NCBI GenBank assembly: GCA_002419285.1
Contig: DIFU01000107.1
Coordinates: 1 to 30,923, forward strand
Direction: 5' to 3'
Origin: Prolixibacteraceae bacterium UBA5740
GTDB lineage: Bacteria > Bacteroidota > Bacteroidia > Bacteroidales > Prolixibacteraceae
DNA length: 30,923 nucleotides
Shown: piece by piece, positions 16,087 through 24,110 of the stretch
How the letters are laid out: each line of letters begins with the position of its first letter
Numbering within the stretch: the stretch's first letter is position 1
Made by a program: the position numbers and the translations under genes
Notes under the pieces: generated by a model
What the model was told of the DNA's origin: nothing
Seen by the model: the letters and a program-made list of their open reading frames with translations, nothing else
Database searches by the model: none

Positions 16087-16878
16087 ATGAACGAAGAGTT
16101 CCTATATAAAAAGATTCAGGAGGCAATGGAAAACATTCCTGACAACTTCAATATTCTGGAAGAACAGATCGATGTGGAGTTGCAAATGGAATACTTTGAC
16201 TTTTCCCGGGACTTCAGGGAGAAAGAGGATGTCAATTATTATCTTTCCTTAAAGGATGGATTGTCTGATTCTTTGACAGATTTGGAGACCCGGAAAAAAA
16301 TTCTTGTGGCGCTTGCTTCGTCGAGTGAGGTTGAATCATTCCGTACCATAGAACAATACCTGAAGAATCCCGATAAAGAACTGAAGGATTGGACTATCCT
16401 GGCTTTACAGGAAAGCAGGATGATGATGCAGAGTGCCTTGCTCGACGAGCAACAGGTGTTTATTTCCACCGGCTTGGGGGGGAAAGGAAAGAAGCTGAGG
16501 TATTTCGTGGTTTTCCTGAACAAGAGCGGGGGTGAACTCACCGAATTACAGAAAAAACTGTTGTCCGATGAACTGAAATATGCCCTTGAGCAAAATGAGG
16601 GTGAACTGGAGGAATTATCCAGCATGATTGATTTTACGACCGCGACGGTGGTCGTTCCCATCAAGGCACCGCTAAAAGACCTGTTCAGGGGAATTATCGA
16701 TGAGTGTAACCAATACGGTGATTTCCTTCAGGATGACATGGTAATTACCAATGTGAAAAAACTGAATCCTTTTGAGATTGTGGAGTTGCTCAACCAGCAA
16801 CGAATTGCTGACACGGAAGGTGCCGGTGACGACCCTGAGGATTTGGATGGATCGTATGACCCTGAGGATGATGAATAG
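16087..16878 (+). CDS. Conserved-looking acidic protein of unknown function
   Basis: I do not recognise this 263-residue protein. It has no signal peptide or membrane segment, so it should be cytoplasmic. The N-terminal third is helical and acidic (KKIQEAMENIPDNFNILEEQIDVELQM). The middle is helical up to about residue 122, then a Gly/Lys loop GLGGKGKKLRYFVVFLN begins a probable beta-alpha section. The tail (about 244-263) is strongly acidic, with repeated DPEDLDG and DPEDDE. No Cys-pair, nucleotide-binding loop or catalytic motif stands out. Its last 11 bases overlap the start of the thiamine-binding-type gene, so the two are probably translationally coupled and functionally linked. It is divergent from feoAB. 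It could be an adaptor or chaperone-like protein; no function is assigned. Confidence 0.8.
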   Translation: MNEEFLYKKIQEAMENIPDNFNILEEQIDVELQMEYFDFSRDFREKEDVNYYLSLKDGLSDSLTDLETRKKILVALASSSEVESFRTIEQYLKNPDKELKDWTILALQESRMMMQSALLDEQQVFISTGLGGKGKKLRYFVVFLNKSGGELTELQKKLLSDELKYALEQNEGELEELSSMIDFTTATVVVPIKAPLKDLFRGIIDECNQYGDFLQDDMVITNVKKLNPFEIVELLNQQRIADTEGAGDDPEDLDGSYDPEDDE

Positions 16879-17167
16879 GGTAAATGTTGCTTTCCAGGTT
16901 TTGCCTGAAGCTGATGGTGAAATCAGCTACAGGGTGGTTGATCAAGCAATCAGGGTGATCGCTGAGTCAGGACTGACTTATAGGGTATGCCCTTTTGAAA
17001 CGGTAGTGGAATGTACCCTGGAAGAAGCCACCGACCTGGTTCACCGGATCCATGAAGCTTGCGAAAAGGCGGGAACCCGGCGTATGCTGACCTACCTGAA
17101 GATACAGGCTGATTTCACGAAGGATGTGGAAATCTCCGATAAAATGGAGAAATACGATAAATTTTAA
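16868..17167 (+). CDS. MTH1187/YkoF-type thiamine-binding protein
   Basis: A 99-residue protein of the thiamine-binding (former DUF77) family: VNVAFQVLPEADGEISYRVVDQAIRVIAESGLTYRVCPFETVVECTLEEATDLVHRIHEACEKAGTRRMLTYLKIQADF. The length and the ferredoxin-like beta-alpha-beta-beta-alpha-beta pattern fit. Members form tetramers and bind thiamine or similar small molecules at the subunit interface; several sit in thiamine-uptake operons, but the role of the stand-alone form is not settled. Start set at the first of two ATGs (16868, 16871), giving an 11-bp overlap with the upstream gene; the longer open frame back to 16772 is inside that gene. No TPP riboswitch is visible upstream. Confidence 0.82.
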   Translation: MMNRVNVAFQVLPEADGEISYRVVDQAIRVIAESGLTYRVCPFETVVECTLEEATDLVHRIHEACEKAGTRRMLTYLKIQADFTKDVEISDKMEKYDKF

Positions 17168-17174
17168 AATTCCG

Positions 17175-17206
17175 TTTGATATAAAATATAAAATCCACTA
17201 TATTTG
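17175..17206 (+). promoter_or_regulatory. Bacteroidetes promoter for tRNA-Arg
   Basis: TTTG at 17175-17178, then 20 bp, then TATATTTG at 17199-17206, exactly the TTTG-N19..21-TAnnTTTG consensus of the Bacteroidetes primary sigma factor. The tRNA starts 29 bp downstream of the end of the -7 box. It is the best promoter match in the window. Confidence 0.88.
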
Positions 17207-17234
17207 CACGGCTTTTAACAAAGGCAAATCATAA

Positions 17235-17307
17235 GGTCCCGTAGCTTAATGGATAGAGCATCTGACTACGGATCAGAAGGTTGGGGGTTCGAGTCTCTCC
17301 GGGATCA
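17235..17307 (+). tRNA. tRNA-Arg (anticodon ACG)
   Basis: A 73-nt cloverleaf. The acceptor stem GGTCCCG/CGGGATC has one G-U pair and discriminator A. The D arm is in TAGCTTAATGGATAGAGCA. The anticodon stem TCTGA/TCAGA surrounds loop CTACGGA with anticodon ACG (first base usually deaminated to inosine). The T arm contains GGTTCGAGTC. CCA is not encoded, as is usual in this phylum. A strong terminator follows immediately. Confidence 0.97.
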
Positions 17308-17311
17308 CTTG

Positions 17312-17354
17312 AAAAAAAGAGTTGCAATATTACCTATTGCAGCTCTTTTTTTTT
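17312..17354 (+). terminator. Strong terminator after tRNA-Arg
   Basis: Stem GAGTTGCAATA (17319-17329) pairs with TATTGCAGCTC (17335-17345) with one G-U pair and a 5-nt loop. It is followed by nine T and preceded by seven A, so it can also act on the minus strand, serving the pseudogene whose 3' end faces it. Confidence 0.92.
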
Positions 17355-17442
17355 AGATACGGTTTGCATGCAATATGGTGTCGGTGTGTTGAATCGTCAG
17401 TAATTCAGACCTATCCTTGGATATTAAGAATTAAAGCTATAA

Positions 17443-18131
17443 TCACATTCGGAATCTTTTGGAAAACAGGATGGTGAAGGCAATAGAAATCAGGATCAGT
17501 TGAAACCAGGCAATGGTTATCACGGCCACCTCAAACCGGTATTCCCGCATTATTCCGTATTTTAGGGTTATCATGATCCATACCGCAATGACCATGAGGA
17601 ATCCGGCAATGGCCGTAATGCGGATAACTTTTTCGGGTCTGGTTTTCCCAAGGGCTGGGACAAGCATGATAAAGGACAGAGACATGAAAGTAAAACCCAG
17701 TTCTTCCAACGTAATAAAAATCCCATGTGGATTAAATTGTGTCAGCAATGAAATCCCGTCATGTTCCTGATTGACCAGCGATGGTTGAATAACCGATACC
17801 TGAAGAAAATAGTTGTTAATTAGAATGATGGCCGAAATCAGGGCAAAATGGACCGAGATCCTGGTGAAGAGTTTTCTTTCTGGCTGAACTTGTTCATAAA
17901 CTGAATTCATCATCATCAGGTAAAGAAAGAAGACGAGCATAGCTGTAAACATCCAGTAATAGTCTCTCGGGAATCAGTCAGCGATATCAGTATAAGGGTA
18001 TTGAAAACAATCGGCTAGGCAAAACGGGCCCGACAGGGGAGGTGTATTTATAGCGATTATAAAAGTAAGTAGGGTACTACGGCGGTTAATATGGATAATA
18101 CTATTCCAAATTTATGTTGGTTTAGCTTCAT
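17443..18131 (-). pseudogene. Disrupted multi-pass membrane protein gene
   Basis: The intact part (17443-17952) encodes a hydrophobic protein with about five membrane helices and a segment NPHGIFITLEELGFTFMSLSF. Its true N-terminus is recoverable upstream. From an ATG at 18131 the frame reads MKLNQHKFGIVLSILTAVVP then stops. Restoring one T in the run at 18061-18064 continues it as FIIAINTPPLSGP... to ...YTDIAD, then an in-frame TGA at 17974-17976, then FPRDYYWMFTAM, which runs into the downstream frame. The repaired gene is 690 bp (229 residues), a whole number of codons, which supports the reconstruction. The family is a common uncharacterised membrane protein. A translated fragment from the ATG at 17952 would lack the first helix. 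Confidence 0.85.
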
Positions 18132-18155
18132 GCTGATTGAATTAAATTGAACAAT

Positions 18156-18163
18156 CAAATTTA
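18156..18163 (-). promoter_or_regulatory. -7 element (TAAATTTG) upstream of the pseudogene
   Basis: On the minus strand TAAATTTG matches TAnnTTTG, 24 bp before the original start codon at 18131. Its preservation suggests that the gene decayed recently. Confidence 0.45.
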
Positions 18164-18368
18164 ATGGATTACACAATAAGTTCTTCTCGGTTTTCCTGTG
18201 CAGAAATGATGGAGACAAGAAATAACAATTGGATGGTAATCCGGAGGTTCATATGGGTGATTTTTTGCTGATTTCTTTGAAAAATCCATTTACACGGTTG
18301 GTTCTGAGTAAAGATATTTCATAGGAAAATGGAAAAATCGGCAAATCATATTATTTTTAGCTCATAAC

Positions 18369-19844
18369 ATGTATCTGATGGACAGCACAAACGGTAAGGC
18401 GGACGATTTACGGCAAGAGACGGAGTCAATGAGGAAGGAGCTGGAGGAAACCAGAATGCTGCTCGAAAAGAGCCGGCAGGAAAATCTTTCACTGGAGCGG
18501 CAACTCAATGAAAGGAAAATGGAACTTTGGGGGCAGAATGCAATTTCTGCCCTTCAGATCAACAACATCCTGACCTCCATTCAGGAAATCATATTTATTG
18601 CGAATACAAACCGTGAAATCGAATTCATCAGCCCGGCAGTCTACAAAATTGCTGGTTATCAACCTGAAGAAATACTGGGCCAGCCCATCCGTAATTTTGT
18701 GCATCCCGACGACTGGCATGTACTCCAATCCATTAAAGATCAGCTGGAAAGTGCCGGGAATGCCAGGGTGGAACTACGTGCCGCGAAAAAACAAGGTGGC
18801 TATGTGTGGTTAAGCGTTTCGGTAAGTACACGTTTTGTCGAGAATCAGGTCATGGAATTTACAGGTATCATTACCGATATTTCGAAAGTGAAGATCATCG
18901 AGTCGAGGCTTCAGGAAAGGGACTTGTTGAACCAAACCTTAATGGAAGCCTCGCCTGATGTCATAATTTTCACAGATTGGAACGGGAACATTGAAACTGT
19001 ATCCATGAATACCCGTGCCATGTTTGGTATTGGCCATCCCGACGAAGTCAGGGGATTGCCATTGTTGAATTTTATTCACGCCGATTATCATTCATTGGTC
19101 GTCGATAGAATTTCATTCATTAAAAAGAACAAGCGAAGAGGTGAACTCGAATTGGTTCTGGTGAAGTCTGATGGAACTACTTTCGATGCAGGAGTTACAG
19201 GAGAGGTCATTCACTCAACAGAATCCAGTCCTGCCAGGATGGTTTTTATGGTCCGTGATATATCTGAGTGGAGGAAAACAGAAAGACGGCTGGTAGAAAG
19301 TGAAGCACGTTTTAGGCTATTGTTTGAAACCGCACCGGTGGGAATATCCATCGTAAACTCCGAAGGTAAATTGCTGATGGTCAACCGGAAGTATACGGAG
19401 ATGACCGGATATACAATTAAGGAGGTGCCCGATTTGGATACCTGGTGGAGTCTGGCATATCCGGAGGAGTCTGCCAGAAATGCGGTTATTGAAGAGTTCT
19501 CCTTGAAGATGGCTGAGTTTTTCAGGACTGGCGTACCTCTTGAACCTTATGAGGGTTTGATTCATTGCAAGGATGGGACCCAAAAGTTTCTGGAAGTTAG
19601 CCTGACAACTACCGAATCGATCCAGTTGGTAACCTTTGTGGATGTAACCGACAGAAAGCTTCACTCCGAACAGATCCTCGAGCAGAAAAGATACATCGAA
19701 ACCATTCTTTCTGCCATTCGTGATTCCAAATTTATCCTCGACAGGCAGGGAAATGTGATAGAATATATTCCAAGCAACCAATCAATCCAGATCATTACAC
19801 CTGGACAGCTTTTTGGGAAAAACATTTTTAAGGCACTCCCCTAG
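18369..19844 (+). CDS. Multi-PAS histidine kinase, 5' part ending at in-frame TAG
   Basis: A 491-residue product, the N-terminal portion of a giant sensor kinase. Residues of about 10-55 are a coiled coil (ETESMRKELEETRMLLEKSR). Three complete PAS domains follow at about 60-175, 180-305 and 308-430, each ending in the usual DIT/DIS/DVT-type C-terminal motif (GIITDIS, MVRDIS, TFVDVT). A fourth PAS begins at RYIETILSAIRDSKFILDRQGN and is cut by the stop at 19842-19844. The sequence downstream continues the same PAS domain in the same frame (LPVDTVKEFMSQTFEGLP...), so this stop is internal. No transmembrane segment is seen, so the sensor is probably cytoplasmic. By itself the fragment has no kinase domain. 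Confidence 0.85.
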   Translation: MYLMDSTNGKADDLRQETESMRKELEETRMLLEKSRQENLSLERQLNERKMELWGQNAISALQINNILTSIQEIIFIANTNREIEFISPAVYKIAGYQPEEILGQPIRNFVHPDDWHVLQSIKDQLESAGNARVELRAAKKQGGYVWLSVSVSTRFVENQVMEFTGIITDISKVKIIESRLQERDLLNQTLMEASPDVIIFTDWNGNIETVSMNTRAMFGIGHPDEVRGLPLLNFIHADYHSLVVDRISFIKKNKRRGELELVLVKSDGTTFDAGVTGEVIHSTESSPARMVFMVRDISEWRKTERRLVESEARFRLLFETAPVGISIVNSEGKLLMVNRKYTEMTGYTIKEVPDLDTWWSLAYPEESARNAVIEEFSLKMAEFFRTGVPLEPYEGLIHCKDGTQKFLEVSLTTTESIQLVTFVDVTDRKLHSEQILEQKRYIETILSAIRDSKFILDRQGNVIEYIPSNQSIQIITPGQLFGKNIFKALP

Positions 19845-19871
19845 TTACCTGTCGACACCGTCAAGGAGTTT

Positions 19872-22800
19872 ATGTCGCAGACCTTTGAAGGCCTGCCTAC
19901 CAATCCATTCCAGTTTGAGGTTCCAGGCCACGATACTATTCAATTTGTCGAAGCCCGGATGTCCAAAATTGATGAGGAAAGGATCATTGTGCTGGCGAGT
20001 GACATCACATGGAGGGTCACTGCTGAACAGGACCTGAAGGAAACACACCGTAGGCTAAGTGTAACGATGAATAACCTGAGGGGGGTGGTTTACCGGTGCA
20101 AGAATGAAACTCACTGGCCCATGGAGTTTGTCAGTCAGGGAGTTGCCGATCTGACAGGTTACCTGCCCGAAGAATTTGTCGGCACTTCACTGGTCAGTTT
20201 TGGAAAGCTGATCCATGAGGATGACCGTAGCCGGGTCTGGCATAAAATCCAAAAGCATGTTGAAGATCGGTCACCCTATACCATTGAATACAGGATATTT
20301 GCAAAAGATGGTTCCGTTAAATGGGTTTGGGAAAGAGGCCAGGGGATCTTTGAGGGGGAACAGTTGATTGCCTTGGAAGGGTTTATTTCTGATGTTACAG
20401 CACGACATCAGGCAATAGCGGAACTCAAACAAAGGGAGGAAAATTACAGAACCCTGTTTGAGGATTCTCCGGTTGCATACGCCCTGATCAAGGATGGACG
20501 GTTTATTCAGTGCAACAAGGCCACAGAGGTACTTTTAAAAGGGACAAAATCCGATATCATAGGATTGTCGCCAGTCGATCTGTCACATGAATTTCAGCCC
20601 GACGGCCAGCATTCAGGTGAATTAGCCCAGCGGCTGATGCAGCTTGCATGGGAGACAGGCAGCCATACCTTTAAGTGGTCGCACATTCGGTTGAATGGTG
20701 ACCCATTTCTTGGCGGCATTACCCTTACCAGGATGAAATATGAGGGTGAAGATTTGTTGCTTCTGGCCTGGAAGGATATCACGGAACAAAGAAAAGCCGA
20801 GGATCAGATCCGAAAGCTGATCAGTGCAGTCGAACAGAGTCCGGTGAGTATCGTGATTACCGATAACCAGGGTAACATTGAATATGTGAACCCAAAAGCC
20901 TGTGAGATTACAGGATACAGCTTTAACGAGCTGGCAGGCAGTAATCCAAGGGTCCTGAAGTCGGGTGAAACACCACCGGAGGAGTATGCCCGCATGTGGA
21001 AGACCATCAGTCAGGGCAAAGAGTGGAAAGGCACCTTTCACAACAGGAAAAAGAATGGTGAATATTTCTGGGAATCATCCACCATTGCACCCGTCATGGA
21101 CGCCTCGGGAACCATCACCCACTATATAGCCATCAAGGAGGATATCACCGACAGAAAGAATATTCAGGAAGCCCTGATCCAAAGCGAGAACCGCTACCGG
21201 AAAGTGAACGAACAAAGCAAGACTGTGGTTTGGGAAGTTGACATGGAAGGCAAATACACCTATATGAGCCCGGTGTCCGAAAGTGTCTATGGATATACAC
21301 CTGAAGAGCTGGAAGGGAAAGTGTATTTCTATGATATCATGCCTGAAGACAGATGGGAGGAATTCAAGATTCTTGGGCTTGAGATTATCCGTAAGGGTGA
21401 GGAATTGCGTGATTTCATCAATCCGATACAAAAAAAGGATGGTAGCCTGATTTGGGTGTCGACTGATGGAACGATCATGGTTGACCAGGACAACCATACA
21501 ATCGGGTACCGGGGAGCGGATAATGACATTACCGAAAAAATGTTGGCCGAGGAGGAAATGCGAAAGTTCAGGACCATATCTGACCAGGCCAATTACGCAA
21601 CGGCCATCACCAATCTGGAAGGAACGCTGCTCTATGTGAACGATGCCTTTGCCGAAATGCATGGCTGGAACAAACAGGAACTGATTGGAATGAACCTGAG
21701 GGATCTTCACCGATCCGACAGGATTGCAATTGTGGAAAATTTGCTGGAAACCCTCTGTTTGAATGGTGGATTCAAGGCAAAGGAAGTTTGGCGATCGCGC
21801 AAGGATGGAACCATTTTCCCGTCATTGATGACTTCCACCGTAATCTACAATGATCTCCATGAACCGCAGTATCTTTCAGCCACTATAATTGATATCACCC
21901 ACCAGAAGGCACAGGAAGAGGAAATCAGGAATCATAACAATAAACTCAAGGCAATCATAGCTGCCATGCCCGATAAAATCTTTGAGCATGACTGTGACGG
22001 GAATTTCCTGGGATTTTATTTGCAGGATCCCGAAACGATGCTGGCACCAAAGAACAAAGTATTGGACATGAACATCCGGGATATTTTTTCTCCGGAAGCG
22101 GCTGAAATAAATATCCAAAGCATTCGTGAAAGCCTGGAAAGGCAATCGTTGGTCACCCACGAGTTTCACGAAGTGATTAAAGACCAGTTACGCTATTTTG
22201 AGGTTAGGACCGTTCCCTTGGGTGACAAGAAGGTACTTCGGTTTGTGCGGGATATTACGGATAAGAAGCTGAAAGAACTTGAAATAAAAAAACTGACCAT
22301 TGCTATTGAACAGAGTCCAGTTTCCATTGTGGTGACCGATCCTCAGGGCAATTTTGAATATATCAGTCCGGCATTTACCGAGATCACTGGATATACCCTG
22401 GAGGATGTAATCGGGAAGCATACCAGGATTTTGCAATCAGGACAAACCAGCAGTGATACTTACAGAGGCCTTTGGTCAACCATTACCATAGGACAGACCT
22501 GGAATGGAGAGTGGCTGAATAAGAAGAAAAACGGTGAGCTATATTGGGAAAAGGTGGTAATTAGTCCCATCGCCAATGATAAAGGTGAGATTGTCAACAT
22601 CGTCGCAATTAAAGAGGACATTACCGAGCGTAAAAGGGCCGAACAGGAAATCCTGGAATTGAATACCTCACTGGAGAAGAAAGTGAAGGAACGAACTGTT
22701 GATCTGGCCCGTACCAATGAACAACTGGTGGATGAGATTGAGGAAAGAAAGCGGGTGGATAAGGCACTGATGGCCAAAACCGAGGAACTGGAAAAGTTCT

Positions 22801-23840
22801 TTACCTTGTCGCTGGATCTTTTGGGAATTACCGACCTGCATGGCAACTTCCTGAAAGTCAATAATGCCTTTGAAACGACATTGGGCTATCCGACGAGTTA
22901 TTTTGTAAACAAGAATTTTGCACACTTTCTGCATCCTGATGATGTTGAAATAACAGCTGAAGTCGTCCGGCGTTTGGGTGAAAAGGTCACGACCGAAGGT
23001 TTTATCAACCGCTATCGCACCATAAATGGCCAATACCGCAGCATTGAATGGCACGTGGTTCTGGTGGGCGAACGACTGTATGCCGCTGCCCGTGATGTTA
23101 CCGAACGTTTACAACTGGAGGAGACTTTGATGGCAACCATTGCCAGGGAAAAGGAACTTAGCGACCTAAAGTCTCGTTTTGTTTCCATGGCGTCCCATGA
23201 ATTCCGTACCCCGCTGGCAACCATCCTCATGGCAGCTGAAACCCTGCTGAATTACTGGAAAAAGCTGGATGAAGAACGTATACACGGAAAACTGAATACG
23301 GTTGTCGAACAGGTGAAGCACCTGACAGGTATAGTGACCAATGTGCTCCAGGTTTCAAGAATACAGGAAGGGAAAATAACCTTTATTCCAAAGGAAACAG
23401 ATCTCGTTTACCTTGTCAACAGTGCAGTCTATTCATTTAATATGGATAAAACCCTTCAAAGCAAAATCTCATTCAGCAGTGATCTCGAAGAGCAGAACAT
23501 GCCCCTCGATAAACAGCTGATGCAACAGGTGATGAACAATCTGTTATCCAATGCAGTCAAATATTCGCAACCTGATCCTCACGTTGAAGTGAGCATTACC
23601 CGGATCGATAATGACATACAGATCAGCGTTAAAGACAATGGGGTGGGTATTCCTGAACAGGATATGCCAAATATGTTCCAGCCATTTTTCAGGGCAGGCA
23701 ACGTATTCAACATCGAAGGCAACGGACTTGGCCTGACCATTGTGCGGGAATGTGTCCGGCTCCATGGGGGAGATGTAAGCTTTACCAGCATACAGGGTAA
23801 AGGCAGCACCTTCTTTGTTAACCTTCCGGTGAATGCATAA
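19872..23840 (+). CDS. Multi-PAS histidine kinase, 3' part with kinase core
   Basis: A 1322-residue frame from an ATG at 19872, in the same frame as the upstream fragment; joined, the gene would encode 1823 residues. It contains the end of PAS 4 and eight further PAS domains (twelve in all), most closed by a D-I-T or similar motif (SDVTARH, KDITEQR, EDITDRK, NDITEKM, RDITDKK, EDITERK). A coiled coil (SLEKKVKERTVDLARTNEQ) precedes the last PAS. The HisKA domain has the phospho-acceptor in MASHEFRTPLA (His near 1109 of this frame). The ATPase has the N box NNLLSNAVKYS, the G1 box DNGVGIPE and the G2 box GNGLGLTI. All kinase boxes are intact. No receiver domain or adjacent response regulator gene exists, so it is an orphan kinase. 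Confidence 0.88.
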   Translation: MSQTFEGLPTNPFQFEVPGHDTIQFVEARMSKIDEERIIVLASDITWRVTAEQDLKETHRRLSVTMNNLRGVVYRCKNETHWPMEFVSQGVADLTGYLPEEFVGTSLVSFGKLIHEDDRSRVWHKIQKHVEDRSPYTIEYRIFAKDGSVKWVWERGQGIFEGEQLIALEGFISDVTARHQAIAELKQREENYRTLFEDSPVAYALIKDGRFIQCNKATEVLLKGTKSDIIGLSPVDLSHEFQPDGQHSGELAQRLMQLAWETGSHTFKWSHIRLNGDPFLGGITLTRMKYEGEDLLLLAWKDITEQRKAEDQIRKLISAVEQSPVSIVITDNQGNIEYVNPKACEITGYSFNELAGSNPRVLKSGETPPEEYARMWKTISQGKEWKGTFHNRKKNGEYFWESSTIAPVMDASGTITHYIAIKEDITDRKNIQEALIQSENRYRKVNEQSKTVVWEVDMEGKYTYMSPVSESVYGYTPEELEGKVYFYDIMPEDRWEEFKILGLEIIRKGEELRDFINPIQKKDGSLIWVSTDGTIMVDQDNHTIGYRGADNDITEKMLAEEEMRKFRTISDQANYATAITNLEGTLLYVNDAFAEMHGWNKQELIGMNLRDLHRSDRIAIVENLLETLCLNGGFKAKEVWRSRKDGTIFPSLMTSTVIYNDLHEPQYLSATIIDITHQKAQEEEIRNHNNKLKAIIAAMPDKIFEHDCDGNFLGFYLQDPETMLAPKNKVLDMNIRDIFSPEAAEINIQSIRESLERQSLVTHEFHEVIKDQLRYFEVRTVPLGDKKVLRFVRDITDKKLKELEIKKLTIAIEQSPVSIVVTDPQGNFEYISPAFTEITGYTLEDVIGKHTRILQSGQTSSDTYRGLWSTITIGQTWNGEWLNKKKNGELYWEKVVISPIANDKGEIVNIVAIKEDITERKRAEQEILELNTSLEKKVKERTVDLARTNEQLVDEIEERKRVDKALMAKTEELEKFFTLSLDLLGITDLHGNFLKVNNAFETTLGYPTSYFVNKNFAHFLHPDDVEITAEVVRRLGEKVTTEGFINRYRTINGQYRSIEWHVVLVGERLYAAARDVTERLQLEETLMATIAREKELSDLKSRFVSMASHEFRTPLATILMAAETLLNYWKKLDEERIHGKLNTVVEQVKHLTGIVTNVLQVSRIQEGKITFIPKETDLVYLVNSAVYSFNMDKTLQSKISFSSDLEEQNMPLDKQLMQQVMNNLLSNAVKYSQPDPHVEVSITRIDNDIQISVKDNGVGIPEQDMPNMFQPFFRAGNVFNIEGNGLGLTIVRECVRLHGGDVSFTSIQGKGSTFFVNLPVNA

Positions 23841-23959
23841 CCTGGTTCGCCACCCCATGAATCAGGAATCTCTTCCTGACCAGGTACCGACCAACTTAAG
23901 ACTGTTTACAAATAATTCGCCTATAAAATCCAAATTTTCTAAATAAAGGATGGCGCACT

Positions 23960-24033
23960 ATATGCCTATTATATGCAGAAGATATGGAAATGGTAGGAAG
24001 TTGGTTATGACCGGGACCTACCCGACAGGGCAG
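23960..24033 (+). repeat. Second copy of the intergenic 11-bp-periodic repeat (copy B)
   Basis: Read on the plus strand this matches the reverse complement of 3361-3432. ATATGC is followed after five bases by a 21-base identical block (23971-23991 versus 3421-3401), then 29 bases, then CCCGACAGGGC (24021-24031 versus 3371-3361). All three spacings are the same in both copies, while the 29-base middle is diverged. It lies between two convergent gene ends, in the 270-bp gap 23841-24110, which otherwise shows only a short hairpin (TCAGGAA/TTCCTGA at 23862-23879) that may end the kinase transcript. Confidence 0.75.
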
Positions 24034-24110
24034 ATCAGGGCTTGTCATGAACATTCATGAATGATCTCTTCCCCGGATAGGTTCGAACATTTTGTTGTTA
24101 AAGTGCTCCG

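Noticed and set aside
16772..16867. Longer N-terminus for the thiamine-binding protein
   Set aside because: The extra 32 codons are the out-of-frame 3' end of the upstream gene, and known family members start at the VNVAFQVLP strand.
17974..17976. In-frame TGA as a possible selenocysteine or recoded codon
   Set aside because: A one-base deletion lies about 85 bp upstream in the same gene and no SECIS-like hairpin follows, so inactivation is the simpler reading.
18028..18041. A CCCGACAGGGG string resembling the flank of the intergenic repeat
   Set aside because: It lies inside the reconstructed coding sequence of the pseudogene, where it reads Pro-Pro-Leu-Ser-Gly-Pro, and the ATATGC and 21-base blocks are absent at the expected spacing.
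17355..18368. tRNA-Arg as the attachment site of an integrated element
   Set aside because: No integrase, no repeat of the tRNA 3' end was noticed downstream, and no mobility genes; the decay next to it is not evidence of integration by itself.
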